From Hermatobates lingyangjiaoensis (Eukaryota > Arthropoda > Insecta > Hemiptera > Hermatobatidae): a stretch of DNA of 64,000 nucleotides. Shown here piece after piece: positions 1-13,300 of this stretch (within the stretch, counting starts at the first letter, position 1; each line of letters opens with the position of its first letter). The translations under genes and the position numbers were made by a program. Below the pieces are notes generated by a model. It was not told where the DNA came from, ran no database searches, and was given only the letters and a program-made list of their open reading frames with translations. Location: contig JAPFBL010001928.1 of assembly GCA_026182355.1 (NCBI GenBank), forward strand, positions 6,651,501 to 6,715,500, given 5' to 3'.

Positions 1-2039
1 GTGAAGAGGAAAAGCGATTTTCAACCACACAGCTAAAAACAATCAATGGCCAACAAATTACAGAGAAGAAGTATCCAAACATCCAGTATTGTTTGGGTAT
101 TATTCTCAACCTGTGGTATAATATATCAATATCACATTGCTTTTTATGAGGAAAACAATATCACTTCATAGTTAAGTGACAAATTGACTAACAATATGTT
201 TCCACTGTTCATGCAGTTCTGAAAAGACAAAATAATCAGAAAATAATGGACAAATTTCAACAAAAAAAAATTAAAAATAGTCTATTAAACCTTAATTAAT
301 ACTTAATTTAACGTCTGTTTCGTTGTACGAATAAGATTCAGGTGCCAAATATAATAATTAAGTTAGGTTCCATTGTATTTCATATGCTTATAAAAAGTAT
401 ATATTCAGAAATAGAAGATTATTATAAGACATTTGCAAATAAATATAAAAACAATATTCCTTGATACCTTAGTGCTGTAAATTAGAATCTACTCAAGAAT
501 TTCTGCACATAATGTTCAGAAATCTGTTTAATTTAGGCTGTAATTTTGAAATGTTAGGAAAAATTGTGACAGAATGTTATAAAAAGAACGTAAAATACAG
601 GAATAAATACTCTTTGAAGAAATAGTTCTCTTTATATTATTACAGGAGAAAAAAAAATCCAAAAGGGAATTTCCTCTTCAAAAGTTTAACAGACTATTTT
701 TAATTTGATAAAGTTTAATGTCCCAAGTAAATTTTATCCCTCTAAAAGTCCTGAAAACATAAGGTATTTAAGACATATGTAATTTTTATAATATCACAGG
801 AATATTCAATGGTTTCATAAAAAAATTTCGTTAATCTCAGTTGCTTTGATTGAATTTGGAGTTCACTGAAAGTTAGGGTTAAATATCTGCCTTGGCCAAT
901 AAAGAGTTCACAGACCAAAGTTACTGCAAATTTGCTACAAAACAAACTCATTTTAATGAACACTCATTTCAAGTTTTTTATCGCACAACAATAAAATATA
1001 ATTAATTCGAAAAGTTCATATGTGTTTAAAGTAAATGAGTATATTTAAATATTTTTTTACTTGACTTTCTAAATATTTGTTACAAAACAACTGAAAATCT
1101 AAAGTGAATTTCTATATTAACCTTCTACCTTCTTAAATCGACTATACTTAATTATAACATTTTCCCTTTAGCCTTGAAGAGTGAAATTTTTTACTTTCTT
1201 TTCTAATTACAGATTTTAAGTTAAAAATCAGTTATTACAATAAACTTTTAATACGCTATTTTTGAATCTAAATACGGATAACAATAGAATATTTAAATAA
1301 ATTTCAAAAAAAATAATTGCAGATGAAAAATACATTTTCCCTTTAAATTCTTAAGTCGACTTTGGTCGAATTTATTATCAGAGTCGAATTAACACATATA
1401 ATTCGACTTTAGTTACCAGAGTATTCTTTTCTTATAATAATACACTGAGCTGGGAAAGAAAACATATTTTTCATCAAAATACTAAAAAATAACAAAACTA
1501 ATATTTACATTTGAAAAAAAATTCCTTTTATAATATCCTTCTTAATGATTATGATGCGCATATTTTCAACAATGCGACTTTTTTTTTATAATGTTTTAGT
1601 GAATGGTGGTCTTCGAGCATGGGACATTTGGGGTTGATTTGGGCAATTCTTACAGCAATACGATGGTTTGGTTTCGTTTGCAAGCACCTTTTCCCTTTAG
1701 TCTACATTTTTTTATTAAACTGAACCAGAGTCGACTTAGGAGATAAATAGGAAAAATGTTGCAATCGACTATAGTCGATTAAAGAGACCACAGGAAAGTA
1801 AACATTTTCATTCTACGAGGCGAAAGGGTTAATGGAACACAAAAATACATATGTTAAGTTGAAAATACCGCGGAATAATGCTAAGTGAATTTACGTAATT
1901 AACGTTAATTAGATCTTTTTTTTTGGAAGCTTCAATTAAGGAATAGATGAAAGGAAAGGAGATATAAGGTGATTAGAGGAATCTGGTCTAATTCAGTCTG
2001 AAAAGTTCATTCCAACAGGACATAATTCACTTTAATATT
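1..2039. other. AT-rich region left of the acid phosphatase
   Basis: No host exon is recognisable here. It should hold the missing 3'-terminal exon of the minus-strand acid phosphatase (membrane anchor and tail), or that exon lies left of the window. I looked for a hydrophobic minus-strand segment after a plausible AG acceptor in the right phase and did not find one. Positions 1164-1829 look like a terminal-inverted-repeat transposon, listed separately. The rest is low-complexity A/T sequence. Confidence 0.5.
1164..1829. mobile_element. Non-autonomous TIR element, piggyBac-like
   Basis: The left end (CCCTTTAGCCTTGAAGAGTG, from about 1164) and the reverse complement of the right end (CCCTTTCGCCTCGTAGAATG, ending about 1829) form imperfect inverted repeats that continue to a shared TTTACTTTC. 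A TTAA abuts the right end. A TTAA target with CCC-starting termini is the piggyBac pattern. The left target site is not intact. There is no transposase ORF, so this would be a MITE-like derivative. The superfamily is inferred from termini only. Confidence 0.45.
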
Positions 2040-2668
2040 AAATGATCAAACCACAATATGAAATTGGAAAACAAGACTAAGATCATTCAACCGTAACAAG
2101 CGGTCTTCGTCAGAGTCAAAAACCCAACTGAAACACTAGATGCAGAAAACATCTGGTGAGGGGATGAGAAGAGTGGGAGGGAAGAGTGGTATTTTAAAAG
2201 GGTGAAAGCTCAGGAAAGGACTAATGTCTAGAAAGGGATGTTTGGGGAAACAAAGGAGTACAGTAAGAAAGAGTAAAAAACTATCCGCTAGTTGTCAACC
2301 CTCTTAGAAGAGGCTATTGCCCTCGTAACGAAAGTATCAAGTTTGAAGAGACCGTTACTAATGTTTATAATATTTGATCTAATTTAATTTAATTAGAGAC
2401 GATTCAATAATATTTCCTAATAACATTTTTTTTCCATAGGTAATAAATTTAGCTCCTGTCCAATCAATATGATGATTTTCATTGTTTATATGCAAGAATA
2501 AGGTGCTACTTTTTTCCTGTCTACTTACGTCGTATTGGTGTTGTTTTACACGTGTCTCTAATGATTTAATAGTTTGACCAATATACATTTTATGGTAATT
2601 TTTGCACGGAATTTTATAAATACCGTGGTTTGATCATTGATGTTTGTTTCAAATGATTATGTGAAATA
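2040..2668 (-). mobile_element. 5'-truncated Penelope-like element with GIY-YIG endonuclease fragment
   Basis: Minus-strand 2588-2379 encodes about 69 residues beginning MYIGQTIKSLETRVKQH and containing NNENHHIDWTGAKFI and IIESSLIKL. This is the pattern of the GIY-YIG endonuclease that ends Penelope-like ORFs. Downstream on the same strand, at 2113-2086, is a hammerhead-like core (CTGACGA, stem GACCG/CGGTT, GAA). It is followed by the terminal sequence ATATTGTGGTTTGATCATT, ending near 2040. An opposite-orientation copy of that terminus lies at about 2622-2668. The fragment is the best local evidence that the foldback repeats of this window are PLE derivatives. It is not functional. Confidence 0.7.
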
Positions 2669-2743
2669 TTTTTATTAATATTAAAACAAAGGTTAGTATC
2701 AATCATTTTTAACGACTAATAGTTATCTAATTTAGAAACATAC

Positions 2744-4288
2744 CGAAAACAGCAAGGGAATTATAAGGGAGATCCGGAGTGAAGTCAAATAACTGATGAG
2801 AGTGGCATTCCTCATCCCAATCATTCGGCAGGACGGGAGACACAAGCCTGGCAAAGTCGTTTAAAGGACACGCTTCTTCACAACCAGGAATCTTCATCAA
2901 ATGCACTTTTTCAGTTTCATTTTTGTACAGAACCTGTAAAACAACCATATAAATTACTGCAAGAAAATTCTTTTTTAAGAAAAAAAAATTATGCAATTGA
3001 ATAAAAACTTTTCCAAAAAATTTCCAAAACCAAAAATTGGAAAACCAAAAACTTTTCAATTGGATTTCCAAAACCAAGTTGAAATTAGCCTTTGAAACAA
3101 GCAAAAGTTACTGAACTCACACTTAACAAGAATACGAATTTTATAAAATAATTAGTCTATCCTACCAGTATTATTATACTCTTCAACGACTGCCCTGAGA
3201 GGCTTCTTAATGCCTTTTAAGTTGTACAATAGGCGAAAATGCGCTTCATTTTTGATTCGATACCTTTTTAAACAATGGTTTATTACTAGAGATGCCACAA
3301 TACGTAATATCACAAATCTGAAGTGGATTGTACCTTCCAGGCTGAAATACTTGCTATTACATTAAAGAAATTCCACAAATAAAACGATGACCTAAATCTG
3401 GTCAGACAAAATACTATATGAACACTAACACAAATTAATTATACAAAAAAAAAAAAAACAATGTTATTACCGTGACAAAATACTTGCGGTTTGCACTTCT
3501 GCGCAGTTCAACTAAAACTGTGGCAGCAAAAGGCGGAACGTGTAATTCAAAAATTCCAAGAGTATTCAGGAGATTGGCAACAGTTGTATCATGAGCCGAA
3601 TAAATCCACATGTTTCGGTCAGGCTTTAAAGAACCATCCTTCTTTTTCTGCATATGCTCCAGTATATTCTTGATTAGTGGGCCTACAACAAATATATTCA
3701 AGTAACAACATTTAAAATCCTGTCTTATTAAAATCATCTCTTCTCCCCAAACCCTTATGCATAACCAACATGCTTCCCTGACAAATTTTCTTCTTACTGA
3801 TTCATAAGAAAGCTAATAAATGTTATTTAACATCGATATTAAGAAAAAAATCGTTTCTTCTACTACTTCCAATTATACATCAATGTACATTTAAATAATT
3901 ATATATTTTCACGACTACAAGAATAACAACAAACACTGGGGTTTGAAACAAATATCGCGAAACGTTGGCTACAGGTACGTAAGTGAAATGTTTATTGTGT
4001 TGACCAACCCTCAATAACCCTGTGTTTGCTGTTTGTTTGTTGTTTTCTATATATATATTTAAATTTCCCACTACATGAAATGGAAAAAAAAGACTAAGAT
4101 CTTTCAACCACAACAAGCGGGCTTCTTCAGAGTCAAAAATGAAACTGAGTTGGGTTTATGACTCTAACGAAGATCGCTTGTAGTGGTTGAAAGATATTTG
4201 CCTTTCAAATTGGGGGGACTTAATTTCCCCCAATTTGATATTGTGGTTTGATCATTCAATTGTTATTTCTCGTGCCTATGTCAAATCT

Positions 4289-4325
<37 letters not shown>

Positions 4326-7300
4326 ATGATAAACGAAAAACGGTCCGGCAGGACAGATTACACTTAAAATAAATAGTGACAAATAGACAGAAACATAACA
4401 AAGACTCACTCACTTTCTAATGTAGTGCAATCAGTTATTATGTGGTATTTACTCATTGTAGGGCAAAAATCTAATGAAATGGTCTCCACATTATAAAAAT
4501 ATATGTTTATATGTGGAGACCATTTCATTAGATTTTTACCCTACAATCACTCACTTTCCAATATTTCAACCGAAATATTGGAAAATTTGTCTTTGTTATG
4601 TTTCTGTCTATGTGTCACAGTTTATTTTAGGTATATATATATATATACTTAAAAATCGGGAAAAAAAGACGATCTAAACTGGACACAATATGAGTTCAAA
4701 ATCGAAGAAGGGTACACACAGAGTAAAGAAACATACTTACAAACTCAAATTTTCGGGCAATCCGTCTTTACGAGAAACGAGAAAGGGAGACAAAAATACG
4801 TTGTAGACGCAACATCAAGAAACCCGTTACTTGCAACCGTTGGAGTACTTGTTGCTGCATCTACAACGTGCTTCTTCTACCTTCCTCTTTCCTCCTGAAG
4901 ACGGATTCCCGAAAATTTGAGTTTGTAAGTGTGTTTTTTTATTCTGTGTATTACTCTTCGATTTTGAACTCGTGTATGTATATAAATTATCACATAAATC
5001 ACAAAAAAAAAACAAGCGATGCAAACAATGAAGTTTAAACCATAAGGAAATATAATATATTATATAATATATAATTATATATAATATTTCCTTGGCTGAC
5101 TGCCACCTGTATTAAACATACAGTTCTAATATGTATTGGTATCTAATCGTCCCCAATCCGACGGCCCGTCAAGAGCCGACCCTACAACGCAAGTACCAGT
5201 TGTCTAAGCCAATCAGCTGAGTTCAAGGCCCGTTCCCACTGGTAGGGGTGTGGGGTCTCCAGCTCCCCTGGATGCTAAGCAGGAATCTCCCCGAAAAGAC
5301 CACAAGGGTATACCCAACCTGGGTGAGAGCCAATAGCCACTGCAAGTCCAATCTCAAATGGCGGGATGGAGATAGGACCTCTCCATGGGTCCCCGCCGCC
5401 CACAGACTTATTTTAAGAGTTGTAGATCAAACTCCGGACCAGAGGTTCTACTGAACCTGCTCAGCTACAGGTAAGGTCAGTGGCGTTATTTTGTCCCTGG
5501 TTCAATGAACCTTTGATTATATATATAAGCCAATGCAGCTTGTCGATAACCTCACGGCGCCATTGGGTGCCCATTTCACATCAAAACTCATCAATTGCAA
5601 TTGTGAAAAGAGAAAAAGTTCAATTTTGAAACAAGGTCCAAACTATTCTTTATATGACTCTGAGAAATAGTGCCTACCAATGGGGACAAAATATGAACCA
5701 ACCATTTGGATAACTTGTATCCCACAGATCTAACCCAGTAAACGATGGGTCTAATCGGGTTACCATCGTTATGTGTTTTAATTAACCCATACATATAAGG
5801 CAAACAGAGAGATCTAATAGTAAATCTGGCAATCAACTCATTCTTAAGAATACCCCTTAATTTTTATAAAATAAACTATTAGACTCCTCGGTGGGATTCG
5901 AATTCAACACTTCAAAAAATAGTAGGATCATATAGCAAAGTTTCCACTTTTGAAATATAATCTGACTTATCCGTTAATACTATGGCTCCAGATTTATCAC
6001 CTTTGGATTATATTTCAAATTAATTAATTTGAATTATCTGTATTCATAATGGATATATTGGTTTCATTTCTTTTCTGTCTCCTTTTCTTCTTCTTTCGTT
6101 TATTTATTCATATTGTTTATTTTTTTTTATTAAAAAAATATTAATTTTTGAAATTATATGTTTTTTTCTATTGATTTTTGTTATTTATTATTTATGTTCT
6201 TACTGTTTACTTTGCATTGTTTAATTTTATTGGGTTCATATGTATCCAATATGATGGTAACCCGGTTAGACTCATCGTTTACTCGGTTGGATCTGTGTGA
6301 TACAAGTTATCCAAATGGTTGGTTCATCTTGTATATGAAGACAGCACTCCTTTCTGAAGAGATGACGAATGCTCTACCAGATTCATTAAAGTTATATTTA
6401 TAATATAATTTTGCAATCAGTTACTAAGTGGTATTTAATCATAATGAAAAAAATTAATGAATAAAGACTGCATGCAAGAGACATTTATAAAAAAAAAAAA
6501 AACAAAGTATGGTGATCATATGCATATATGGAAGGTAATCATAATATGGAAGGTGATCATATGCGGATAAGGAAGCTACATAAAGTAAATGCTAGTTTAA
6601 ACTTACTACAACCTGGAAGTCCTCTCTCTCACCTTCTTTCACTTCTCAAATACCACTAATATAGCTCATTGATAATTTGAATTTTACATGTAACCTGAAG
6701 AACCACAACTGTTCGAAACATACTCCTTTTTTTTATAAAACCTGTTTTGTGTACAGATTTTTTTCATTAGCTGTAATGCTGATTCATAAACATGGAAATT
6801 ATTATAAATTCGATGCAATTGAAAAAAAATTGCTATATGTAGTTTTTATTTAATATCTACTAGCGTCAAATGCTTTGATAAAGATATTTTTTATTAATCT
6901 CGAAGTATATACCCGTTACCTTGGCGATCGACTGTTCTGCTTCAATTAAAATCATACAACTTTATGTCCTTAAAGAGATACAAAACATCATAGTAAAAAC
7001 AAAGACAACCAAAAACTCATACAAATACATTGTATACAAACATTCTTCAAGATATTGTATGATCTAGTTTTAATATAATAAAAGAACATTCATTAAATAA
7101 CACCATCCAGTGTTTATAACATAATAATTAATTGTTTAAAATGTTCACAGAAACATATCTATGTAAATTTCTAATTTAAACATAACATTTTATTACCCAA
7201 ATAAATAAAACTTGTTAGGACCTGATTTCAGTCGTTTTAAAACACTGGTTAAAGTTGGAACAGTAAAGCTGAAGGCGGAAACACTTTTCATTGGCACCGG

Positions 7301-10300
7301 GAATACCTCTTTGGTCCAATTAGGCAGTGTAAAGTTGTTTAGATTCTACAAAACAAAAACGGTATTCATTTGAAATTAAGTTGTATTATAGCACAAAAAT
7401 ACTTTGCAAACAACTTCCAAAGAGCTTTAAGTAACTGGGATAAAGACAATAGTAGTTTAATGCCCAGAAAAACAATGAGTCTCAAATACATATATACCTA
7501 TAAAAAGATTTCACATAAATACGTGAAATAACAATCAATGATCAAACCACAATATGAAATGGGAAAACGAGACGTAAGATCTTTCAATCGTAACAAGCGG
7601 TCTTCGTCAGAGTCAAAAACCCAACTGGATTCAGTAGGGTTTTTGACTCTGACGAAGACCAGTTGGGTTTTTCATTCTCTGGATCCAGTTGGGTTTTTGA
7701 CTCTGACGAAGACCGCTTGTTACGGTTGAAAGATCTTAGTCTTGTTTTCCCATTTCATATTGTCGTTTGATCATTGACATATTTACCTATAGATCGGTTG
7801 AAAATTGAATATCAATGCTCAAGCGGGTATATAATCAAAATCAAAAATATCCAAAACAGGAACAAAGTAGTCGAATTGCTACTAATATTGATTTGACTTT
7901 GGATAGTAAATGACATCCTCTTTGTTTTGAAAAAAAAATTGAACCGTACAGATAGTGTAAACATCTAAATTGATACAGACGATTGATAAACAGAGGACCA
8001 TACAGACGAAAAATAGCAATGAAATAACTGAAAATATCTAAATTAAAACTGAGTCAAATAGATAAACTTTACCACTTCAGTTCCTCAAACTATTTAAGAA
8101 AAGCTGCATTATTAGTAATACGAAAAAGTGCTAACTAATTCCAATTTAATGGACAAAGAAGAAAAGTAGTGGTGCCTATAAACTAAGGTGTTCCTCCCAA
8201 AAAGGGTTAAGTCAAAGAAAATTGGGAAGAGCTAAATATTCAAGATGGTAGGAGCATTTCAAAGGTGTGGAACAACTCAGAAAAAAATGAGAGAGAACAA
8301 CAAATTAATACGTGATCTGGAATGTATTAAGAATATAAAAAAGAAATGGAAAGACAAAGAATTCAGAAAAGAATGAAGTCTTTAAAAACATCAATAGAAA
8401 TTAAATACAGCTTAATAAGAAATAATGATCAAAGACCTTATTTCGCGATGTATGTCATAGAGAAGAATCATGAATTTGGAAAGAAAGAGAATAGAATGGA
8501 ATTAATAAAAGAAAACAGCACAAAAATCATTTAATGTATGATTAATGTATGACGAAACCTTGGAAATATACCTCTCAATGAAAAATAGCAGTATGTAAAA
8601 CAGTAAACGAACAAAAGGATCTAGGAATTCACCCACTTTTTTTTGGAAGCTGGAGGATTACATGAAGACATTAGAGAAGACAAAAGTGTACCAGTGTTGA
8701 CCAGGGACAGTCGTAGCGTTCGACGGAGTCTAAGGTAGCCGTAATATTATAAAGTTGAGTATTGCTTAATGTAGTCTTTAGGACACTGTTTAGTCTGAGG
8801 ATGACCACATAATTTACTCAAGTATGTAGCTTCTCGTTACTTGTCTAATCTGTTATAGTGTGGTATTTACTCAAAGCGCGCAGATTTAACTAAGGTATGA
8901 AAATCTTCAGAAACCCTTAAAATAAAGGAAATTTGTGGGAAATTTCAAAAATTACATTACTTAAAAAAAGTTTAATATGAAAACTAACAAGCGCTTTTCA
9001 AAAATTACGTCTCCGCACAAAAAAAATTTAATATGAAAACTAACAACACGTTTCGAACATTTAATGTTTTTCTTCAGATTTACATCTGTACTCTTGAAAA
9101 GTAATTTTTAAAATCCCCCAATATATAGCTTTTCTTAAGGTTTTAGAGGAACTAAAGAGTCATTCACCTTCATTGGGGTTCAACAAATTGGACAGTGCAA
9201 CCATTACACGATTATAGACAATCGTATACATAAGAACTGCACTGTTGATCCATTGTTTTACTTAGACAACTGGCCAATCTGACATTTATGGAAGTAAGAG
9301 AAAGCTGAGAAACTTGCAAGCGAAGGTATCAATAAGAACCAACTTGACAAGTCATTAATGATGAATGATATCAAAGAAGCATTCAAGACGAAATGGAATA
9401 GACTGCCCAAGTGGCAAAGGACAGTTCAAAAGAAATGAGAAGTTCTGACGAGGAGGAAGAACGCGTATATATCTCCAGGGGATCTCTCCCTAGAGTTCAA
9501 GCGAGCACCTTAAAGTCAGGTGTGAAAATCTTCAGAACCCCTTAAAATAGCATATTTATTATATAGGAGGGACTCTTTTAAAACCTGGGCTATGAAAACA
9601 AGTTCAAAAAAGGTCGCCCACTCCATAAATATATCACTTTAGGCTCTTCTTAAGAAGCTCTCACCTGGCTCTTAGAGTCAACGCAAACCGTCCAAACTAT
9701 TTCCATAACATTTCTTTTCGATGTCTTTATTTTTACTAATATTGATATAGCTTCTCCACCATTGATTCTTAAAATTCAAAATGGTTTTCTTGAGGATTTG
9801 ATCCAAAGAATTAACTACTCCTGATTATAAGCATTTTAAGAAAAATGGTTTAGCATTTTCAAGGTTTTTTTGTAGGAAAACTATTTAAGTTAGATGCATT
9901 TATCTAATCGTAACAGACACATATAACATATGCTGTTATAACACATCAGACACATAACATATGATGTTATAACATATCAGACACATAACATATGCCGTTA
10001 GATTTTAATTCTTTAGTAGTAATTCTTGAGTAGTTAATTCTTTAGACAAAATCCTCAAAAACCCGTTTGAATTTTATTTTTTTGAAATAAATTTCTCCTT
10101 TGTTCCAGTTTCATTAGTTGTCAAAGTCCCAGAAACATCTTTGATTTTAATCCTCTGTACATTCAAATGTTTCTACCATTAGAAAAAAATTATATCAAGA
10201 ATACGTCTAGTTAGTGGTTCCGAAAACTCATGACATGGTAAAATTGACATTTAACATTACAAGGGTTTCTGTTACTACATTGCAGAAACTTTCTTTATTA

Positions 10301-13300
10301 CCATTTAAAACTTTATCAATATAAAATCCGGGTGCTTAAATTAGTACAAAATAGAAATAATGTTTGTTAATTTCATCAATAAGGAATTTATGGAAACAAA
10401 CTCTAATCCCCCAAAAATATAGCTTAAACACCAATATTTTAACATTTCTGGGATGGTTAAAACAAAAGTGGGCATAAGCAACTATATAGGTGAGTTTCTT
10501 ATATACACAAAACTTAACTCTTTAGGGAATCTATACATAAGAACATCAAAAAGGGTAATTTGAATTTAATTCTTCTTCCACTGCAAATTTGATCGATGGC
10601 ACCAATAAATTTAGTTTTATTAGAGACATTTTTATTCGTAGATTTGGATCAATGGTACGATATGCGGTCAATATATCAACACCATTAAACTTGATAAGGT
10701 AGAATTGAACTTCATGAAATTCCATACATAAATTTATTCAGGAGAGGAGAAAAACAATAATTTATCATTATTTTCAACTTGAAAATAAGACTCGACTTAT
10801 TTTTAAATTGAAAATAACAATCTACCACGCATTGCAGAGATGTTACGATGAGAGAGAAAATAACTAACCAGTTCCTCCACTGAAACTTAAGTTTCTTACA
10901 GATAAGTTTCCGGTAACTTTACCCACAGATCCGGTTAAAGTACATAAGTAAAAAGTAAAGCTGAGTATGGATTAACATTTTTAATCGCAGGATTAAAAAT
11001 GTTTATCGTGCATTGATCTTACTTTTAATAGTAATTTTTTGTTGGAACTATTGTCCGAATCAGTAAAAATTCTAATCAAATCAAAAATTGTTTATTTAAA
11101 CCAGTGTTTTTCAAAGTGGTCCATACTGCCCCCTTAAGGGTGTTAAAGAAGTTCAAGGGGGCGGTAGGAAATGCCGCCTTTTATGGGGGTTTCGAATATA
11201 CAGAAGGGGGCGTTGAACATACAAGAGAGGTTGACTATACAGTTATTTAAGTAATAAATAGGTTGAAAAAACTCTATTTACTACTTGTTCTATGACTAGA
11301 AGGACTCACACTGCAGGCATTGTGTATGACACGCGGGAAAACCTGCGACTGTTCTTGTTTTCCATCTTGTTTGGATGTAATCACCGAGTAAGCTCCGTCA
11401 GTCAACAGGTAAGTTTTGTGGAGTGAAGAGGGTTATTTACGGCTCATAGAAAATTGTATTATTTCTGAAGAATGAATGTATGATAGGGTTCTACATAGTC
11501 AAGCATATCTCTAGATATTACATGTTACCATTATGTAGGAATGATAAACTGCCATAAAGCGCTGTCCACACGACATACAATTGGCAGTGAAAATTCTGTT
11601 CGTTTTATAAACTTGTTTGTGTAAATTCAATTCTTGTCAAAAAAAATGAATTTAAACAATGTTTGAGTTTATCTAACATTTTTCTGCACCTTAGAACTTA
11701 TTTACATTCAATACATTTAGATATTTAAGAAATATTGTATATTATACAATTAAATTCTTTAGGGGGCGAAATTTAAAAAAATTTGAGAAACACTGATTTA
11801 CAGCCACAAACAGTTAAAAAAACATAAAGGTTACAAAGAAAAATTTAGTGAAAATAGCAGCTAATATAGAGCAAGATTTCACAAAAGTAAGTGAAATAAA
11901 AATCAACGACTATGCAACAGGAAAGATTTCAGAAATTATACTAAGATCTTCTGACTGATCTTTAGTTTCAACTTTGTAACGGTCCTTCATTGACAAGATA
12001 GAATATCATTCATAAGTATTTCTTTTCTTCTCAGACAATGAATTACTAGGAATGATTAGATGACTGATTGATTAGTAGGGCAAACAAAAATCTCTGGGAA
12101 ACAGGATTTGTGATAAGATATCAAAGACTAATATGTGCACTCCCTCAGATGAAACAGAACAAAGGATGACCTTGCTTATCAGCTGTTCAACAGATCTGAA
12201 GACAAACAACATAATCTCGGCTGGTCGTTAAACCATTGGCATGACTAACTTTGCTATTGGATTTCAATCAATAGGTCTATAAATGAAACTTGTTATACAG
12301 TTAGAGTGAATGACCCAAGTTAATAGTTAACAATTAACTACTCAATAAAATATTAATAGAAAAACAGTGATAACATGGTCTTTGCTTGAGTTTTAATTTT
12401 TGGACTAGCATTCTCTTTATAGATTATATATTACTTGTACATCATTTCCAATCGGGCAAATAAAATGATCATATCTTTAACTTCTCATATCATCCCACAG
12501 TCCATTATATTCCAAAAAGCAATACCATTATAAAATATATACCTTTGTCTTTTACACACATTAGCTACAAAAGTTACAAATAATATCTCAATTTATAAAA
12601 ATTAAATTTTAGAATCATTTAAAAAAAATAAAACATTGAAATACATATTTTACTAGTTACTAGACCATTAAAACCAAATTTAAAAATATTTCAAAATTTA
12701 AATGTCATACAATTCTAAATTTCGTAAACTGTTTGCTATAAACCCATGATAGATTTATTTAAACCAATGGTATTGAAATAAATAATAAAGAAATCTGTAC
12801 AACAAAGAAAGGAACAGGAAAACAATTGTGTATGTGCGTTTGCCTGAATGGAAGGAAGAATCAGATTACATCTACAAATTAATTTCAATTCGTTTATTTT
12901 AGAACATCATGAATGCAAAAGATAAATTAGACCTTAGAGGTTATCTTCATTCATTCATTTTAGGAATGAATAAAAAAGAAACTAACTTTTTTTTTGTAAA
13001 TCAGTTTGATTTATAATAATGTTCTATAAAGCTCCTTGCAAACATCACAATAATTGAAATAGTTATATATTTTAAAGTAATAACTAATATAATCTGTATA
13101 TATAAATAGGAAGTTTGTCTATCGGCTATAACTGGAGACATTTAGCAGCTAAGAAACATATGGATCTTATATAGCATTTTTTCGGGGTAATTTGATCCCT
13201 TTTTTTGGGTCTACCACCCATAGCCACCTACCTACCTACCTACCTACCACCCTAGGGCTTAATCTACCGACCGTGCAACACCGGGTAGATCAGCTATAGT

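Noticed and set aside
6158..6403. Hydrophobic 81-codon ORF
   Set aside because: The first part is T-rich low complexity and the second part is the wrong frame of a PLE RT fragment.
8346..8534. 62-codon ORF with a faint GIY-YIG-like ending
   Set aside because: The lysine/glutamate/asparagine-rich composition is typical of AT-rich DNA, and the resemblance is too weak to call.
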